From: Didymodactylos carnosus
Lineage: Eukaryota; Rotifera; Eurotatoria; Philodinida; Philodinidae
Assembly (NCBI GenBank): GCA_905250885.1
Contig: CAJNOQ010000582.1
Span: 1 to 46,045 of the forward strand
Length of the DNA: 46,045 nucleotides
Direction: 5' to 3'
Part shown: piece by piece, positions 1 to 9,623 of the stretch
How positions within the stretch are numbered: position 1 is the first letter of the stretch
How the letters are laid out: every line of letters begins with the position of its first letter
Notes under the pieces: generated by a model
Seen by the model: only the letters and a program-made list of their open reading frames with translations
Databases searched by the model: none
What the model was told of the DNA's origin: nothing
Position numbers and translations under genes: made by a program

Positions 1-1
1 C

Positions 2-151
2 AGTGACATGGGTGACTACTCAAAGGCTTTGAGTTATTATGAAAAGGCTCTCGAAGTTATGCGGAAATCTCTCCCGGCTACTCATCCTTCTATCAATGTG
101 TGTGAAAGAGCAGCAGCTGACATGAGTAAAAAACTGATGAAACGTTCATAA
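2..151 (+). CDS. C-terminal end of a TPR (kinesin-light-chain-like) protein, 5' truncated by window
   Basis: The open frame enters from the left edge and ends at TAA 149-151, giving 49 residues. It contains the segment GDYSKALSYYEKALEVMRK followed by SLPATHPSINV, which is the helix pair and loop of a kinesin-light-chain type tetratricopeptide repeat. The last 20 residues form a basic tail ending KKLMKRS. Such TPR arrays are protein-binding scaffolds, and multi-copy families of them are known in bdelloid rotifers. The partner and full domain set lie outside the window, so no specific function can be given. No intron is needed in the visible part. Confidence 0.8.
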   Translation, partial: SDMGDYSKALSYYEKALEVMRKSLPATHPSINVCERAAADMSKKLMKRS

Positions 152-1280
152 CTTCTCAAAAACAGTTGATTATTGTGAGGTAATAAATCGGAAACTAGAT
201 TTCAGTGGAGGTTCTCACAGATTTAAATCGATTAATCACGGGATCTGTTATAGCATAGTTATTATTTATAATCACCGATACCTGTGGAACGGCGCAGTCT
301 GTAGGAAAACGTTTATGTATTTGTTGAAAGAAAGGAAATTGTGACAAAAGTTGAGTATTATGAAACGGCATAGACCTACATTGTAAATAGTCACTGGTTA
401 TATAACTATTCTGCATCTTCAGTAATCCGCTTGAAAGTTTCATCCTTTAATTTTGACGTTTCGAGCAAGCATAGAATAGATCCCTCTGTACAAAATAAGA
501 CTTTCTTCAAGTCTAGATGACCTGATAACTGCGTCGCAGAAGTGTACCTCCATGCTCCAAAAAAGAGTCATTTTCCCTACCTGTTTGTTCGCGTATGCAG
601 TATGCTTTCTAGAAGTTTCTTTTATCTATTCGTTTTTAGTCTATAGTACACTAAAAAAGTAGAGTAGTAAAGAATGGCATAAAATGTACCGCTAGATATT
701 TCTTTTAATATAATCGGCTATAATGAGTAAAAAGTCTGATGTACAGAGCGTCACAATGTCAATAATCGTTCAAACTTATCGGGTTGATGAAAAACCTGTA
801 AAGGGGGCAAAAGCATCGTGACATTTGTCGAAAGAAGGTATGCCATTGAAAACGTATTTGAAACGAGTAAAAAGTATTGAGAATGTTTTATGAGGGATCA
901 AATCCAAATTATATGCTCGAACATAAGTGCCCTGTGTGCACCCCGGCAGAAAAGAGTGAGCACGGAAATCTGGCTTATCGGATAACTCAAGAGTCCGCTC
1001 AATCGTGGAATTTTTGGGTCAAATAGCTAGCTGCGCCGAGCAAGTGCCCACTTGCTAGCTGCAAGTGGTCGATCGAATGGGGACTTAACTGAGCGATTAG
1101 CGTCGAATTCAAATACATCAGCTAGCTTCAACCCACTTAAACTAGCTTTGACGGGTTAAAAATTGCGTTAGATAGTTGCAAGCGCCACGATGTTTTTCTC
1201 CTTGGGCAGCTCTGGTACCTATACAACCGTTGCTATGGGTCATAAGAAGCAGGGAAAAATCGCATAGATTGTCCCTAGAG
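152..1280. other. Gene-free spacer after the TPR gene
   Basis: I see no supported coding region here. A small hairpin (CCACTTG at about 1048 and CAAGTGG at about 1062, with a CTAGCTG loop) lies inside a patch with several CTAGCT words at 1025-1160. That patch may be a remnant of a small inverted-repeat element, but its ends are not clear. Confidence 0.4.
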
Positions 1281-1283
1281 ATC

Positions 1284-2210
1284 AAATCTTATATAAGATT
1301 CCTATAGGACTCTTATAGAATATCTGCAAGAATCTTATGAATTTCTTATAAGGCAGTCGATGGAAATGTGTAATTTATTGATAAGAATCTTATATAAGAT
1401 ACTGATAAGATTTCTATAAGATTCTTATAGGATCCTTATCAGAATCGTATAGGAAGGATATAGTACAATTTCATCACATTCTTTAGTGATCAGTACTCTA
1501 TATTCTACTTTCTTACTATAATCTACTGTTTCATACGTGAATAAAATAATTTTCTTTCCACTTATTTAATTTTTCTATAATAAGACCTTAGTTCCACGCG
1601 GACAGTCTCATGACTTGTCCTCACTGTCTACTGCTTGTAGACCGAATTTACTTCCACAAATCTATCATGACTACAGGAAGAATATGAAGTTCGAAAAATA
1701 TAAATAGATAAAACGAGAATGCAAGGCACGAGATGTTGCTCGTTTGTATAAATCCCGCTTTTTTATCAGAATCTTAACTTAGTAGATGAAGTTCTTTTAT
1801 GATTGATTCTAGTGCTTTATTAAGACAGATATGAAAGAGTTTTGATGCATAATAGTGGGATTCGAACTGCTCTATTTTGTGCGACTTAGAAAGCCGGAAT
1901 TGAATCTGATCTTGATAGAAAAAAAGGATCTCAATCAGAATGTGATGAAATTGTACTATATCCTTCCTATAAGATTCTTATCAGAATTTTATGAATTCTT
2001 ACCAAAGTCTTATGAATTCTTACCAAAGTCTTATGAATTCTTATAAAATAATTATATAATCTATCTTACCGAATTCTTATCAGAATCTTATAAGATTCTT
2101 ATATTCCTTCTTATAAGAATCTTATCAATAAATTATGCATTTCCATCGACTGCCTTATATAAGATTCTTATAAGATTTCTATAAGATTTTTATAGAATTG
2201 CCGTAAGATC
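1284..2210. mobile_element. Foldback-type element with long, internally repetitive inverted arms
   Basis: Two arms face each other. The outer part of each arm is built from many variants of the word AATCTTATAAGATT. A 17-base block at 1352-1368 (GGCAGTCGATGGAAATG) is exactly reverse-complemented at 2138-2154. The inner 32 bases at 1451-1482 are exactly reverse-complemented at 1937-1968. The central 450 bases have no convincing ORF, and the right arm also holds a 21-base tandem repeat (period containing GAATTCTTACCAAAGTC) at about 1985-2045. No transposase is present, so it would be non-autonomous. Outer ends and target duplication could not be fixed. Confidence 0.8.
1985..2045. repeat. Short tandem repeat (21-base unit) in the right foldback arm
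   Basis: The unit TTATGAATTCTTACCAAAGTC occurs nearly twice in full and then again as a partial copy (TTATGAATTCTTAT). It lies in the inner right arm of the foldback element and has no equivalent tandem run in the left arm, so it expanded after the arms formed, or was lost on the left. Confidence 0.7.
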
Positions 2211-2624
2211 GGTCGACTAGGGGTGTGGACATCAGAGAAAAGTTAAACTCAAATTATAAAATTTATGGGGCTAGCATTTTTATTCAATCTCATGGACAAA
2301 ACTCGATTTTCTGCTTATTCTGTCCACCGTGGAGAAAGTAGATAGTTTTCTAATATACAAGAGAATTATTCGGTCGATTTGATGCAGATTTATTATTTAA
2401 ACATACCGGTTCTGATGTATTTGTAAAAGAATGTAAGTACGAATTGCAACAGAATGATGTACAGGATATCAGGCGTTGTTTTCTAATGTATCCACCCAAT
2501 AATCCAAATGATAATAATTTTTGAATAAGTATTTAACTGTGGAATCATGGATGTTATGTCTTAACAAATAGTTAGGGTAAAACTCATTTCCACAAATATT
2601 ACAACAGATTTTCATTAATGCATA

Positions 2625-3310
2625 CCCAGGTCCAGTTTTACGACTGCCGTAAACGACCGTACACAGTCGTATATGACCGCCGTAAATCACCGTTTGCGGT
2701 CGTATTTGCATCGTAAACGGCCGTATACGGTGAAAATACGGCAGTAAACGGCCGTAACTACACCGTAAATACGCCCGTTTTACGGCCGTAACTGCGCCGT
2801 GACAGTTTACGACCGTAAACGGTCAGTTTAGAAAAAATTATTTTTCGTTTCCAGCATCTTCTACAGAAGATGTATATAGAGCTTCAGGACGTCACCGATG
2901 CGTTGTATCGTCTTGAATATCACTTACCACTCACATACATACAATTATAATTGTTTGCCAGGATTGAGATTCGAACACATCACGCACCTAGAATTATAAA
3001 TCCAGCACATTCTAGTTATACCATATTCCTTGTAAACAAAAGTGTGAATTTGTTATTCATGTTTGCAATAAATATCATGAATTTCCACGCGTGGTCTCCC
3101 ATGTATGAAAATACCTAACCACAGCTTGCGTCAAACTTCCATATATAGTATAGGAATCATCGTTTGCTGAAGTGGAAATAAATTGTAAGGTGCCGCCGAG
3201 AGATTGGTCACCGTTTACTGGCCGTTTTATTGCTGTTTTGAGAACGTTAACGCTTCGTTTTTTGTGTGACCGTTAACTAGACGGTAACGAGCCGTTTTTT
3301 TGGACCTGGG
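2625..3310. mobile_element. TIR element made of CGTAAACGG-like palindromes, TA-flanked
   Basis: The ends are CCCAGGTCCA at 2625-2634 and its exact reverse complement TGGACCTGGG at 3301-3310. TA sits immediately outside both ends (2623-2624 and 3311-3312), as expected of a TA target duplication. The left 190 bases are packed with variants of CCGTAAACGG, CCGTATACGG and GGCCGTAA; the right end has shorter versions (3210-3300). The middle (2830-3200) has a different composition and holds the tRNA-like segment. There is no transposase ORF, so this is a non-autonomous element, with the TA duplication pointing loosely to Tc1/mariner-type mobilisation. Confidence 0.75.
2957..3033 (-). other. tRNA-like relic or SINE head inside the TIR element
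   Basis: Read on the minus strand, this segment has an A-box-like start (TGGTATAACTAGAATG), an anticodon-loop-like TTTATAATT, and a B-box-like GTTCGAATCTC close to the 3' end, followed by CAATCCTGGC. Spacing is close to that of a tRNA, and the loop would fit UAU, but the acceptor and T stems pair poorly. It is better seen as a decayed tRNA copy or tRNA-derived SINE promoter than as a working tRNA gene. Confidence 0.45.
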
Positions 3311-3453
3311 TAGTTGATCAAAAGAACAATTTGATACCATTTTGATCACATAACGAATACTAGTTCATATTGAAAAACTTACATATAAGAATCACTTACA
3401 TTATAAGAATACATTTTGCGATGGAATTCCAAGGAACACAGATCACAGGAAAT

Positions 3454-3529
3454 TCACCGTATACGGCTGATGTATATCGTTGTACATTGCCGTATACGGT
3501 CGTTTACGACCGTGTCTATTGGACCTGGG
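3454..3529. mobile_element. Second, short copy of the CGTAAACGG/TGGACCTGGG element end
   Basis: This stretch repeats the signature of the 2625-3310 element: CACCGTATACGG and CCGTATACGGTCG palindromes followed by the terminal word TGGACCTGGG at 3520-3529. The matching left end is not seen, so it is a solo end or a heavily deleted copy about 150 bases from the first element. Small open frames across it are shadows of the repeats. Confidence 0.55.
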
Positions 3530-3726
3530 CTAGTTTTTATAAGAAAAAGAAAATTGGAAACCCCATGAATTAGATCAAGCAACCCATATACGAAGAAAAA
3601 GAGACAAGAAAAGAAGGTAGGATCTTGTAAAGAAGAATGCTCGATAGCATTCGCTCGATCACAACACGGAAACAATTGGAACTTTCCTGTAACCATGAAA
3701 TATAAGTCATTGACAACTGACGAATG

Positions 3727-3870
3727 ATGTAGACATTCAACGACAAGAAATAGGAAATCTTGAATCATATATGTTACCGTTACGTCAACGTTTAAATAGT
3801 GAAGAATGTTTATTAGAACAAATCGAATTGAAATTTGATAATGTCAAACAAAAATTATTACAACAACAGC
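3727..3870 (+). pseudogene. Coiled-coil gene fragment, copy A
   Basis: The plus-strand frame reads DIQRQEIGNLESYMLPLRQR and continues with LNSEECLLEQIELKF, a glutamate/leucine-rich coiled-coil pattern. The DNA from about 3742 to 3850 is nearly the same as 6321-6430 (copy B). It has no start, no splice sites and ends abruptly where the minus-strand GALNT relic begins, so it is a broken duplicate. The parent protein is not recognised. Confidence 0.6.
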
Positions 3871-4677
3871 GCAGTTTTTGTGAATGAAAAATACTGATTA
3901 GCTGACACTCCATTTTGGCACTGAAATATTGTTAATGGAATTGTTGACTTGTCTTCTTTTCCTAATGTATCTAAACAGAATATTTTAATTAGAAATTGGC
4001 AAAGAATACTCTTACACATGCATTTTTCTAACTTCTCCATATAGCCCAGCCCAGCACATTTTCATCGAGAATAAATTTTTCTGGATATATATTGTCTAAA
4101 AATCATTTCAAACTATGACAATTGAGCCGTTGATGTAAAGCTAGTCGTTCTGAAATATCATCATATAATCTTTTCCCTGAAACAGAGAGAAGTAAACTCG
4201 TTGAAACTTCATAACTATATGTGTACAAACACACGTTAAGATCCCGACGATGCATATAACAAATTCGTTTGTAATCGTCCATCCATACTTCGGCTAAACG
4301 CATTGAATTTCTTCTATGAATGTCGTCGCCTTTTCCTTTTGCTCTCGTCATGTTGTACGGATGACTGGGTAGAAAAGTAGAACCAACCCGAGAACATGGA
4401 ACAAATTCAAGACGTCCACCCCTCATCCAAACCTAAATGAAAGCAAGAAACGAAAGTATAAATGTTGCAACAGACAGACTTATGCTTAAATGACTATGTT
4501 ATGACATTTCTAAATTTTCCCCAACCCAAACTAAAGTTATAAGAAAAATATGGCCTTTTCTCAATTTGTAAACAAGTTCTAAAAAACACAGACCTTCCAT
4601 ATCATCGTCATATCCTCCGATTTCTAAAAGTATTTCCTATCTGCTTTAAGTAATCCTCCGGCCATTGTAGGCGATCT
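3866..4677 (-). pseudogene. GALNT: Broken polypeptide N-acetylgalactosaminyltransferase (3' half)
   Basis: Minus-strand blocks match the end of the GALNT catalytic domain and the ricin-type lectin domain. In order they are SPTMAGGLLKADRKYF (from 4675), WVGENLEMS (about 4530-4502), VWMRGGRLEFVPCSRVGS and RLAEVWMDDYKR (4432 onward), then CLDTLGKEDKST/NQYFSFTKT near 3870-4000. The family makes O-linked GalNAc glycans in the Golgi. Here it is dead. One base is missing after ADRKYF (about 4630), shifting the frame; a TGA at about 4110 replaces the codon expected for a conserved tryptophan after CHSLK; and the splice donor after ENLEMS is lost. The 5' half is absent: a MITE starts 43 bases upstream. 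The lectin domain is cut at copy A of the coiled-coil fragment. Confidence 0.85.
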
Positions 4678-4719
4678 GAAAAACAGAAGATCCGCGTTTC
4701 GTGTAAATAATGGATTAGT

Positions 4720-5007
4720 GCACTGTAAAAAATAAAGTGTGCCCGGTAGTGTGCATTCTCCCAAGTGTGCATTTTGAGTCCAAAATGGTGTGCAAATTGT
4801 CACTGTGTAATGTGAATTTTTATCTTGCATTTCCCTACGGAAAAGAAACAGAAGAATTATTCTTTTCTGCGGTCTTTTTTCTCGTTCTGTCTATGCAAGC
4901 TATATTTGCAATTCCAGTGTGTTACAGGCACACTGAACAAGCCGTTTTCAGTGTGCAAAAAAAGTCCAAGTTCAGTGTGCCCCGGGCACACTTTATTTTT
5001 TACAGTG
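4720..5007. mobile_element. MITE with 26-base perfect terminal inverted repeats
   Basis: The ends at 4720-4745 and 4982-5007 are exact reverse complements over 26 bases, starting CACTGTAAAAAATAAAGTGT and ending GCCCGG. The interior repeats the word GTGTGC/GCACAC several times in both directions, and there is no coding capacity beyond a repeat-driven open frame. It sits just upstream of the GALNT relic and may have helped break that gene. Confidence 0.8.
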
Positions 5008-5878
5008 TGCAACAATCTAATTCAATATATTTATTCAAGTCTATCCTTCAGAAAAACGATACTTATGCTCAAACAAAAGACATTCTCCACTCTAACTATT
5101 GGGATTCGTTGTCACTTGAGCATCTCAAAAATATCTATAAGGTAACTGTCACAGCCCTAATGACAAGCTTCAAAATCTTCAAAGTTACATCACAGACATA
5201 TGGTCAAGTAAATAGAACAGCGCATATTCATGCATCATGTGAACTCCAGTCACATCGACTAAACCATTGATTTGACTCCATCTCAAACCCAATCTCTTTC
5301 ATCTGCGCATTGCTCACAAACATTGGACATTTCTTGCAATAACAAGCCATTTCCATCGACAATCAATCGAAATGTAAGGCCAGTTTCGATTTAGATTAGT
5401 CATAGTTCATTCTCGGTGAGACATTCTCATCTTCAAGTGGCTTTATTCAATTGGGTGAAGTTCATAGAGAACTGAAACAGTCTGACACATCCCGATTCCT
5501 GATGATTCATAATTATTGCGATGTCAAGAGAACAAGTGATTCCTAATTTTGGCACCTTGAACTCTGAACCGAACCGATCACACTAATTTTCTTATCCACT
5601 GCTCTTTTCGTTTAGATATTGAGACAGTCTAATCATACTATTACTCTTTTCGAGCAGATGACTAAGTAGACACTGTTATTAAATTTTAATTAATATTTCT
5701 GCTATGTATTCGATACTTCCATATGTCCCGTAATACGAAATATATTTTCATGTTTACGCGATGATTGCACGTCATATGTTGCGATAAAAAACGACTAAGC
5801 TTAGAACTGTTATATTTCTAAAGAAAACTCACTAATTTCTTCAGTGTATAATTACAAAATCCATGTCTAGTCGGTCTG
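5008..5878. other. Spacer with one weak plus-strand coding-like patch
   Basis: At about 5029-5270 the plus frame reads KSILQKNDTYAQTKDILHSN followed by YWDSLSLEHLKNIYK, which looks protein-like in composition but matches no family I recognise and has no start or clear splice sites. The remainder to 5878 shows nothing supportable. It may be another gene fragment in this degraded region. Confidence 0.25.
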
Positions 5879-6541
5879 TTTAAATCAGTTGCTCAGCTAT
5901 ATCACGATGTTAATCAAATAAAGTCTCATTTTGACCAAAGTTTGATTTGGTACTGGCTACGAGAAATAGCTAAAAATGTTCTAATATCACACAGAAAGCG
6001 TGTGTTAACGTTTGGACTGGAAGATTAAGAACTGATTAATGTCTGTTGAAAATTTGAGAGATGGCGATAAAATTGTTTTGAGAATAACTCCGAAAAAACT
6101 TGAATTTAGAAACTTGTCGACAAAATGTAACACAAGAACAACAACTACAGGCCTGTATAATACGAGGTGTCTATATAAACGATAAAATTGCGAAAACATT
6201 AACGTCTTTCTGACCATTATGAGTTTTAAATATTCTTTATATGTCTAGATTATTCGAAAAGATCTTGATTTGGCTCGATTATCATGCTAAAATGCTAAAG
6301 AATCTCTCGATAAGAAATAGGACAAGAAATAGGAAATCTTGAATCATATATGTTACCGTTACGTCAACGTTTAAGTAGTGAAGAACGTTTATTAAAACAG
6401 ATCGAATTGAAATTTGATGATGTCAAACGAAAATGTTTAGAAAAACAAGAACGACGTAACGATATTGGAATAAAATTAAATCAATTTGGAATATGGTTAA
6501 ATGAACGAATTCTTGATTATGATCAAACATGTGGTAAATAA
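5879..6541 (+). pseudogene. Degenerate coiled-coil coding region containing copy B
   Basis: Coding-like pieces lie in different frames. 5879-6028 reads FKSVAQLYHDVNQIKSHFDQ and continues to TAA; about 6035-6140 reads LMSVENLRDGDKIVLRITPK; about 6105-6210 reads LETCRQNVTQEQQLQACIIR; and 6321-6541 reads QEIGNLESYMLPLRQRLSSE and continues to TCGK and TAA. The last piece is the longer version of fragment A at 3727. The frame changes without good splice sites, plus in-frame stops, suggest a decayed gene, although short unrecognised introns could explain part of it. The protein family is not recognised. Confidence 0.4.
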
Positions 6542-9500
6542 TTGATATCTGCTGATTACAGCAGAATAGATCAACGTTGAAAATTCATAGTTTTCCAACG
6601 TTTCTTTTCACGTTTTCAACGATGAAAAACAGAAATCGACGCAGTTTTCCATTGTGCATCTCGGCATGTAGTTTTTTAGCTCATGTTGTGTATTACTCGA
6701 GTATAAGAGATGTTTCGAAAAAACAAAGTCATTTTATTGTTTAGCAAAAAGGAATTTTATGAAATTTAAACAATTGTTTCTAACTCTTTTTTTTCGTTAT
6801 AGTATGAAGTTTTAAAAATAATCCTATAGTTTTTAGAAAGTGTATGATGAATTTCGTCAACATTTGTAAAATCGAGTACCGAGTAACCGAATCAGTTACT
6901 ATTTATTATAGACTATTTAGAATATAAGTGGTCGAGAAAAACTATATCACGGCAAAGTAAAGAGATTCCGTAACGATTTTTCATCATTTTGTTTTGTTTT
7001 TCGAGTATTCCAGTAAAATGTAAATTATTCAGCCTTAAATTAATTTTAAAGTGATTGTTTAGCTGCTAGATTAAAGCTCACAGTGTGGGCTATCAGAATC
7101 ATTACTGAATTTTTCTTGAGCTAGTTTCCTGGCGGATAAAAGTAACCGATACGGAATTTCACCGCATTGTGCTCTCCTTTGCAGATGGTTTGGTATATAT
7201 TTTTTCTGTCACAGAACTACTTAGCAAGCTCGGATTTGCACAAATACATAGATAGTTTGAGGTACCCTTCATCCCATGCAGCTAAAAATAAATTTTCAAA
7301 CTTAGATTAAATGGGCATAAAACTGCTCATAAAAGAAGCTCCAAAACTCTTTTTAGAAAATAAAAAACAAATTTGGTATCTAAACGTCAACGGTATGTAA
7401 AACAAAACGATGATTCACGAATTGGCACGATTTGGGGTACAAGAAGTCGAGAAATTTCAAGAAGTTAAAGATCTTGGGTTCTTGAGATTTCTTTTACTTT
7501 TACGTTTTTTTATGAAGATGTTGATTCAAGAAATTCCACTAGGCCAGGAATACTTGTTATTTTTGTCAAAGCCATTCTTGGTTTTTACACCCGCTATTTA
7601 AGTCAAAAAGACATTCTCTTACGTAACTTAACAACCTCTCTAAAACTAGAATCTTTTTAAGTGAAGCGGAGCAGTTTGTTGTTATGATATGCGGTTTCAG
7701 ATGGACTTATACCCATGATATCTTCATTTTTTGATTAATTATTGGCACTATCTGCGGAATTAGTAATTAAAGACAATCAGATTATTAGATGTTGTTAATG
7801 AATCTTGATCCGCTGAATCAATTTTCAATTCCTACACATGTTAACAGAATATCCTGTCAGAAACGACATTCTTTTTGTATTGAACGAACGATGTCACTAG
7901 TTCTTATTCATCTGGTGACACAGCATGGTCACTGGTAACGCACATATGCATTTAACAGTGGTGACTGCAAATTCAAAGTGTAAGTCAGGAAAATGGCAGA
8001 TGATAATGAGCTTTTCTTCTTTTCTGATAAATAAAATTGAAAAACGTAATTTGTGATCCTTCTGCTTGCACAATAATTCGATTCTGGTAAGTTTGCCAAA
8101 CACTTCCTTCAGTGAAAATATTTTCAAGAAAAAATGAACAGACCACGTTTTCTGTTTTATTGCGCGCGGTGATGCAATACTACTATAGATCACTACTGAT
8201 AATTTGAGTTACTTTCCCTGTATCTATTTTCACCTCATTTAGAAAAAACTCGAAAAAGTTCTTGGAGGTTGTATAAATTCAAATTTCAAAATTTCACTGA
8301 ATTTTTTTGCTCGAGCGTCACTCGTGTCTAATAATAGATTCTGCAACTTCTGTTGCAGTGGTTGCTGAATTTTATCTTTTGATATACTTTTTAATAATTT
8401 AGTTTGAAATTTTTCTACTTACTCATATGAACGTTTGCTTTAGTTTTTCTTGTACAACACGCCAAGACTCTCTAAACTCTCTATACATGTGACGTATATT
8501 CATGATAAAGATACATGTTTCTCAATTAATTTTTGCCATATTTCCTTTTTGATGCGATTTGTGTTTGTATTATCAATGCCCATTTCATTCTAGTAGTAGT
8601 AGTAGTAAAGTTTTTTTCTATTATGCGAATTGTCGAAAGCGGAAAAAGTACTTTTACAAAAAATGAAAATTATTTATAGTCAAGAGTTCAACGATATAGA
8701 ATCGGATAAATATCGGCAACAGATTTATCTAACTATTATTCGTTGTATATGCGTTTTACTATGACAAACTTGCAACTGTAAAGTATACCATTATCAGATT
8801 ATGAGGACACATCAAGGTTAGTCATTAATAATAGTAAATAATAATAGACACATTTTTCATTCGGGCAGATTTGCATCTTATGTAAGATTATTATGAGGAG
8901 ACAAAGTACTACAAAATACGTTTCGAAAACGAAATGAATTGTAAATTGTCAATGCCAAGTTTTTAGGTGTGTGTAAGTGTTACTGTGATTTTCTTTAACT
9001 GTTTTAGACTGATTCATTTGCATATTTTTATTAAAATATTGGTCGTATTGCTTTTCTAACAGGTACCACTGGAAACTTCTATTGCAGTCGTTATTGTATC
9101 TATTTGCTCCTACCAACTACAGAGACTTTTTTCGTACATCGCACAAATCCAAACTATTGCTGCGTTAGTAGTTCTTTTTTATTTGTTTCAGGATTATGTA
9201 CCATCTCACACGCATATCATTAGCTGTCGTTGAATAAAATGTCTATTCGAAATCAACCATTTATTCTAATTGATGTTTGTGGACATTGAAGTCATAAATC
9301 GTTAAATTTTTTTCAAGAATGACATTGATGTTGTCCATCGTTGCATTATCCGAACAAAGATACGATAACGTATCTGATTTAGACATGTTTTAGTTGTATA
9401 CTTTTCGTTATCTATTACTACACCTATCTCACTTTTTATCTTGCACTAAGCAGTATCCGAATCTCAATCATTAAGCAATTTCAGAGATTAACGAAGCGGT

Positions 9501-9583
9501 TGATCTATAACCAAAATGCTAAGAATATAATACTATTCTCTACTTCGTGTCAAAGATTTTGGTATCATCTCTATTTCTGTTTT
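6542..9583. other. Gene-free AT-rich spacer
   Basis: No reading frame here shows a protein-like pattern with usable starts or splice sites, and no strong inverted repeat was found. A short TAG trinucleotide run occurs near 8594. The last few hundred bases should contain the promoter of the first SR gene, but no core promoter motif stands out. Confidence 0.5.
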
Positions 9584-9623
9584 AGATTAAAAATACTCAG
9601 TTTTCATCACGCTAACAAAACAA

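Noticed and set aside
1855-2046. Open frame in the foldback arm
   Set aside because: The repeated KSYEFLP comes from the 21-base tandem repeat, not from a protein.
2640-2830. CRISPR-like appearance of spaced palindromic words
   Set aside because: Words vary, spacing is irregular, and they sit inside a TIR element in a eukaryotic genome.
4737-5270. A 177-codon plus-strand open frame
   Set aside because: Its first 90 codons are MITE sequence including the right TIR, so it is not a gene; only the part after 5029 might be a relic.
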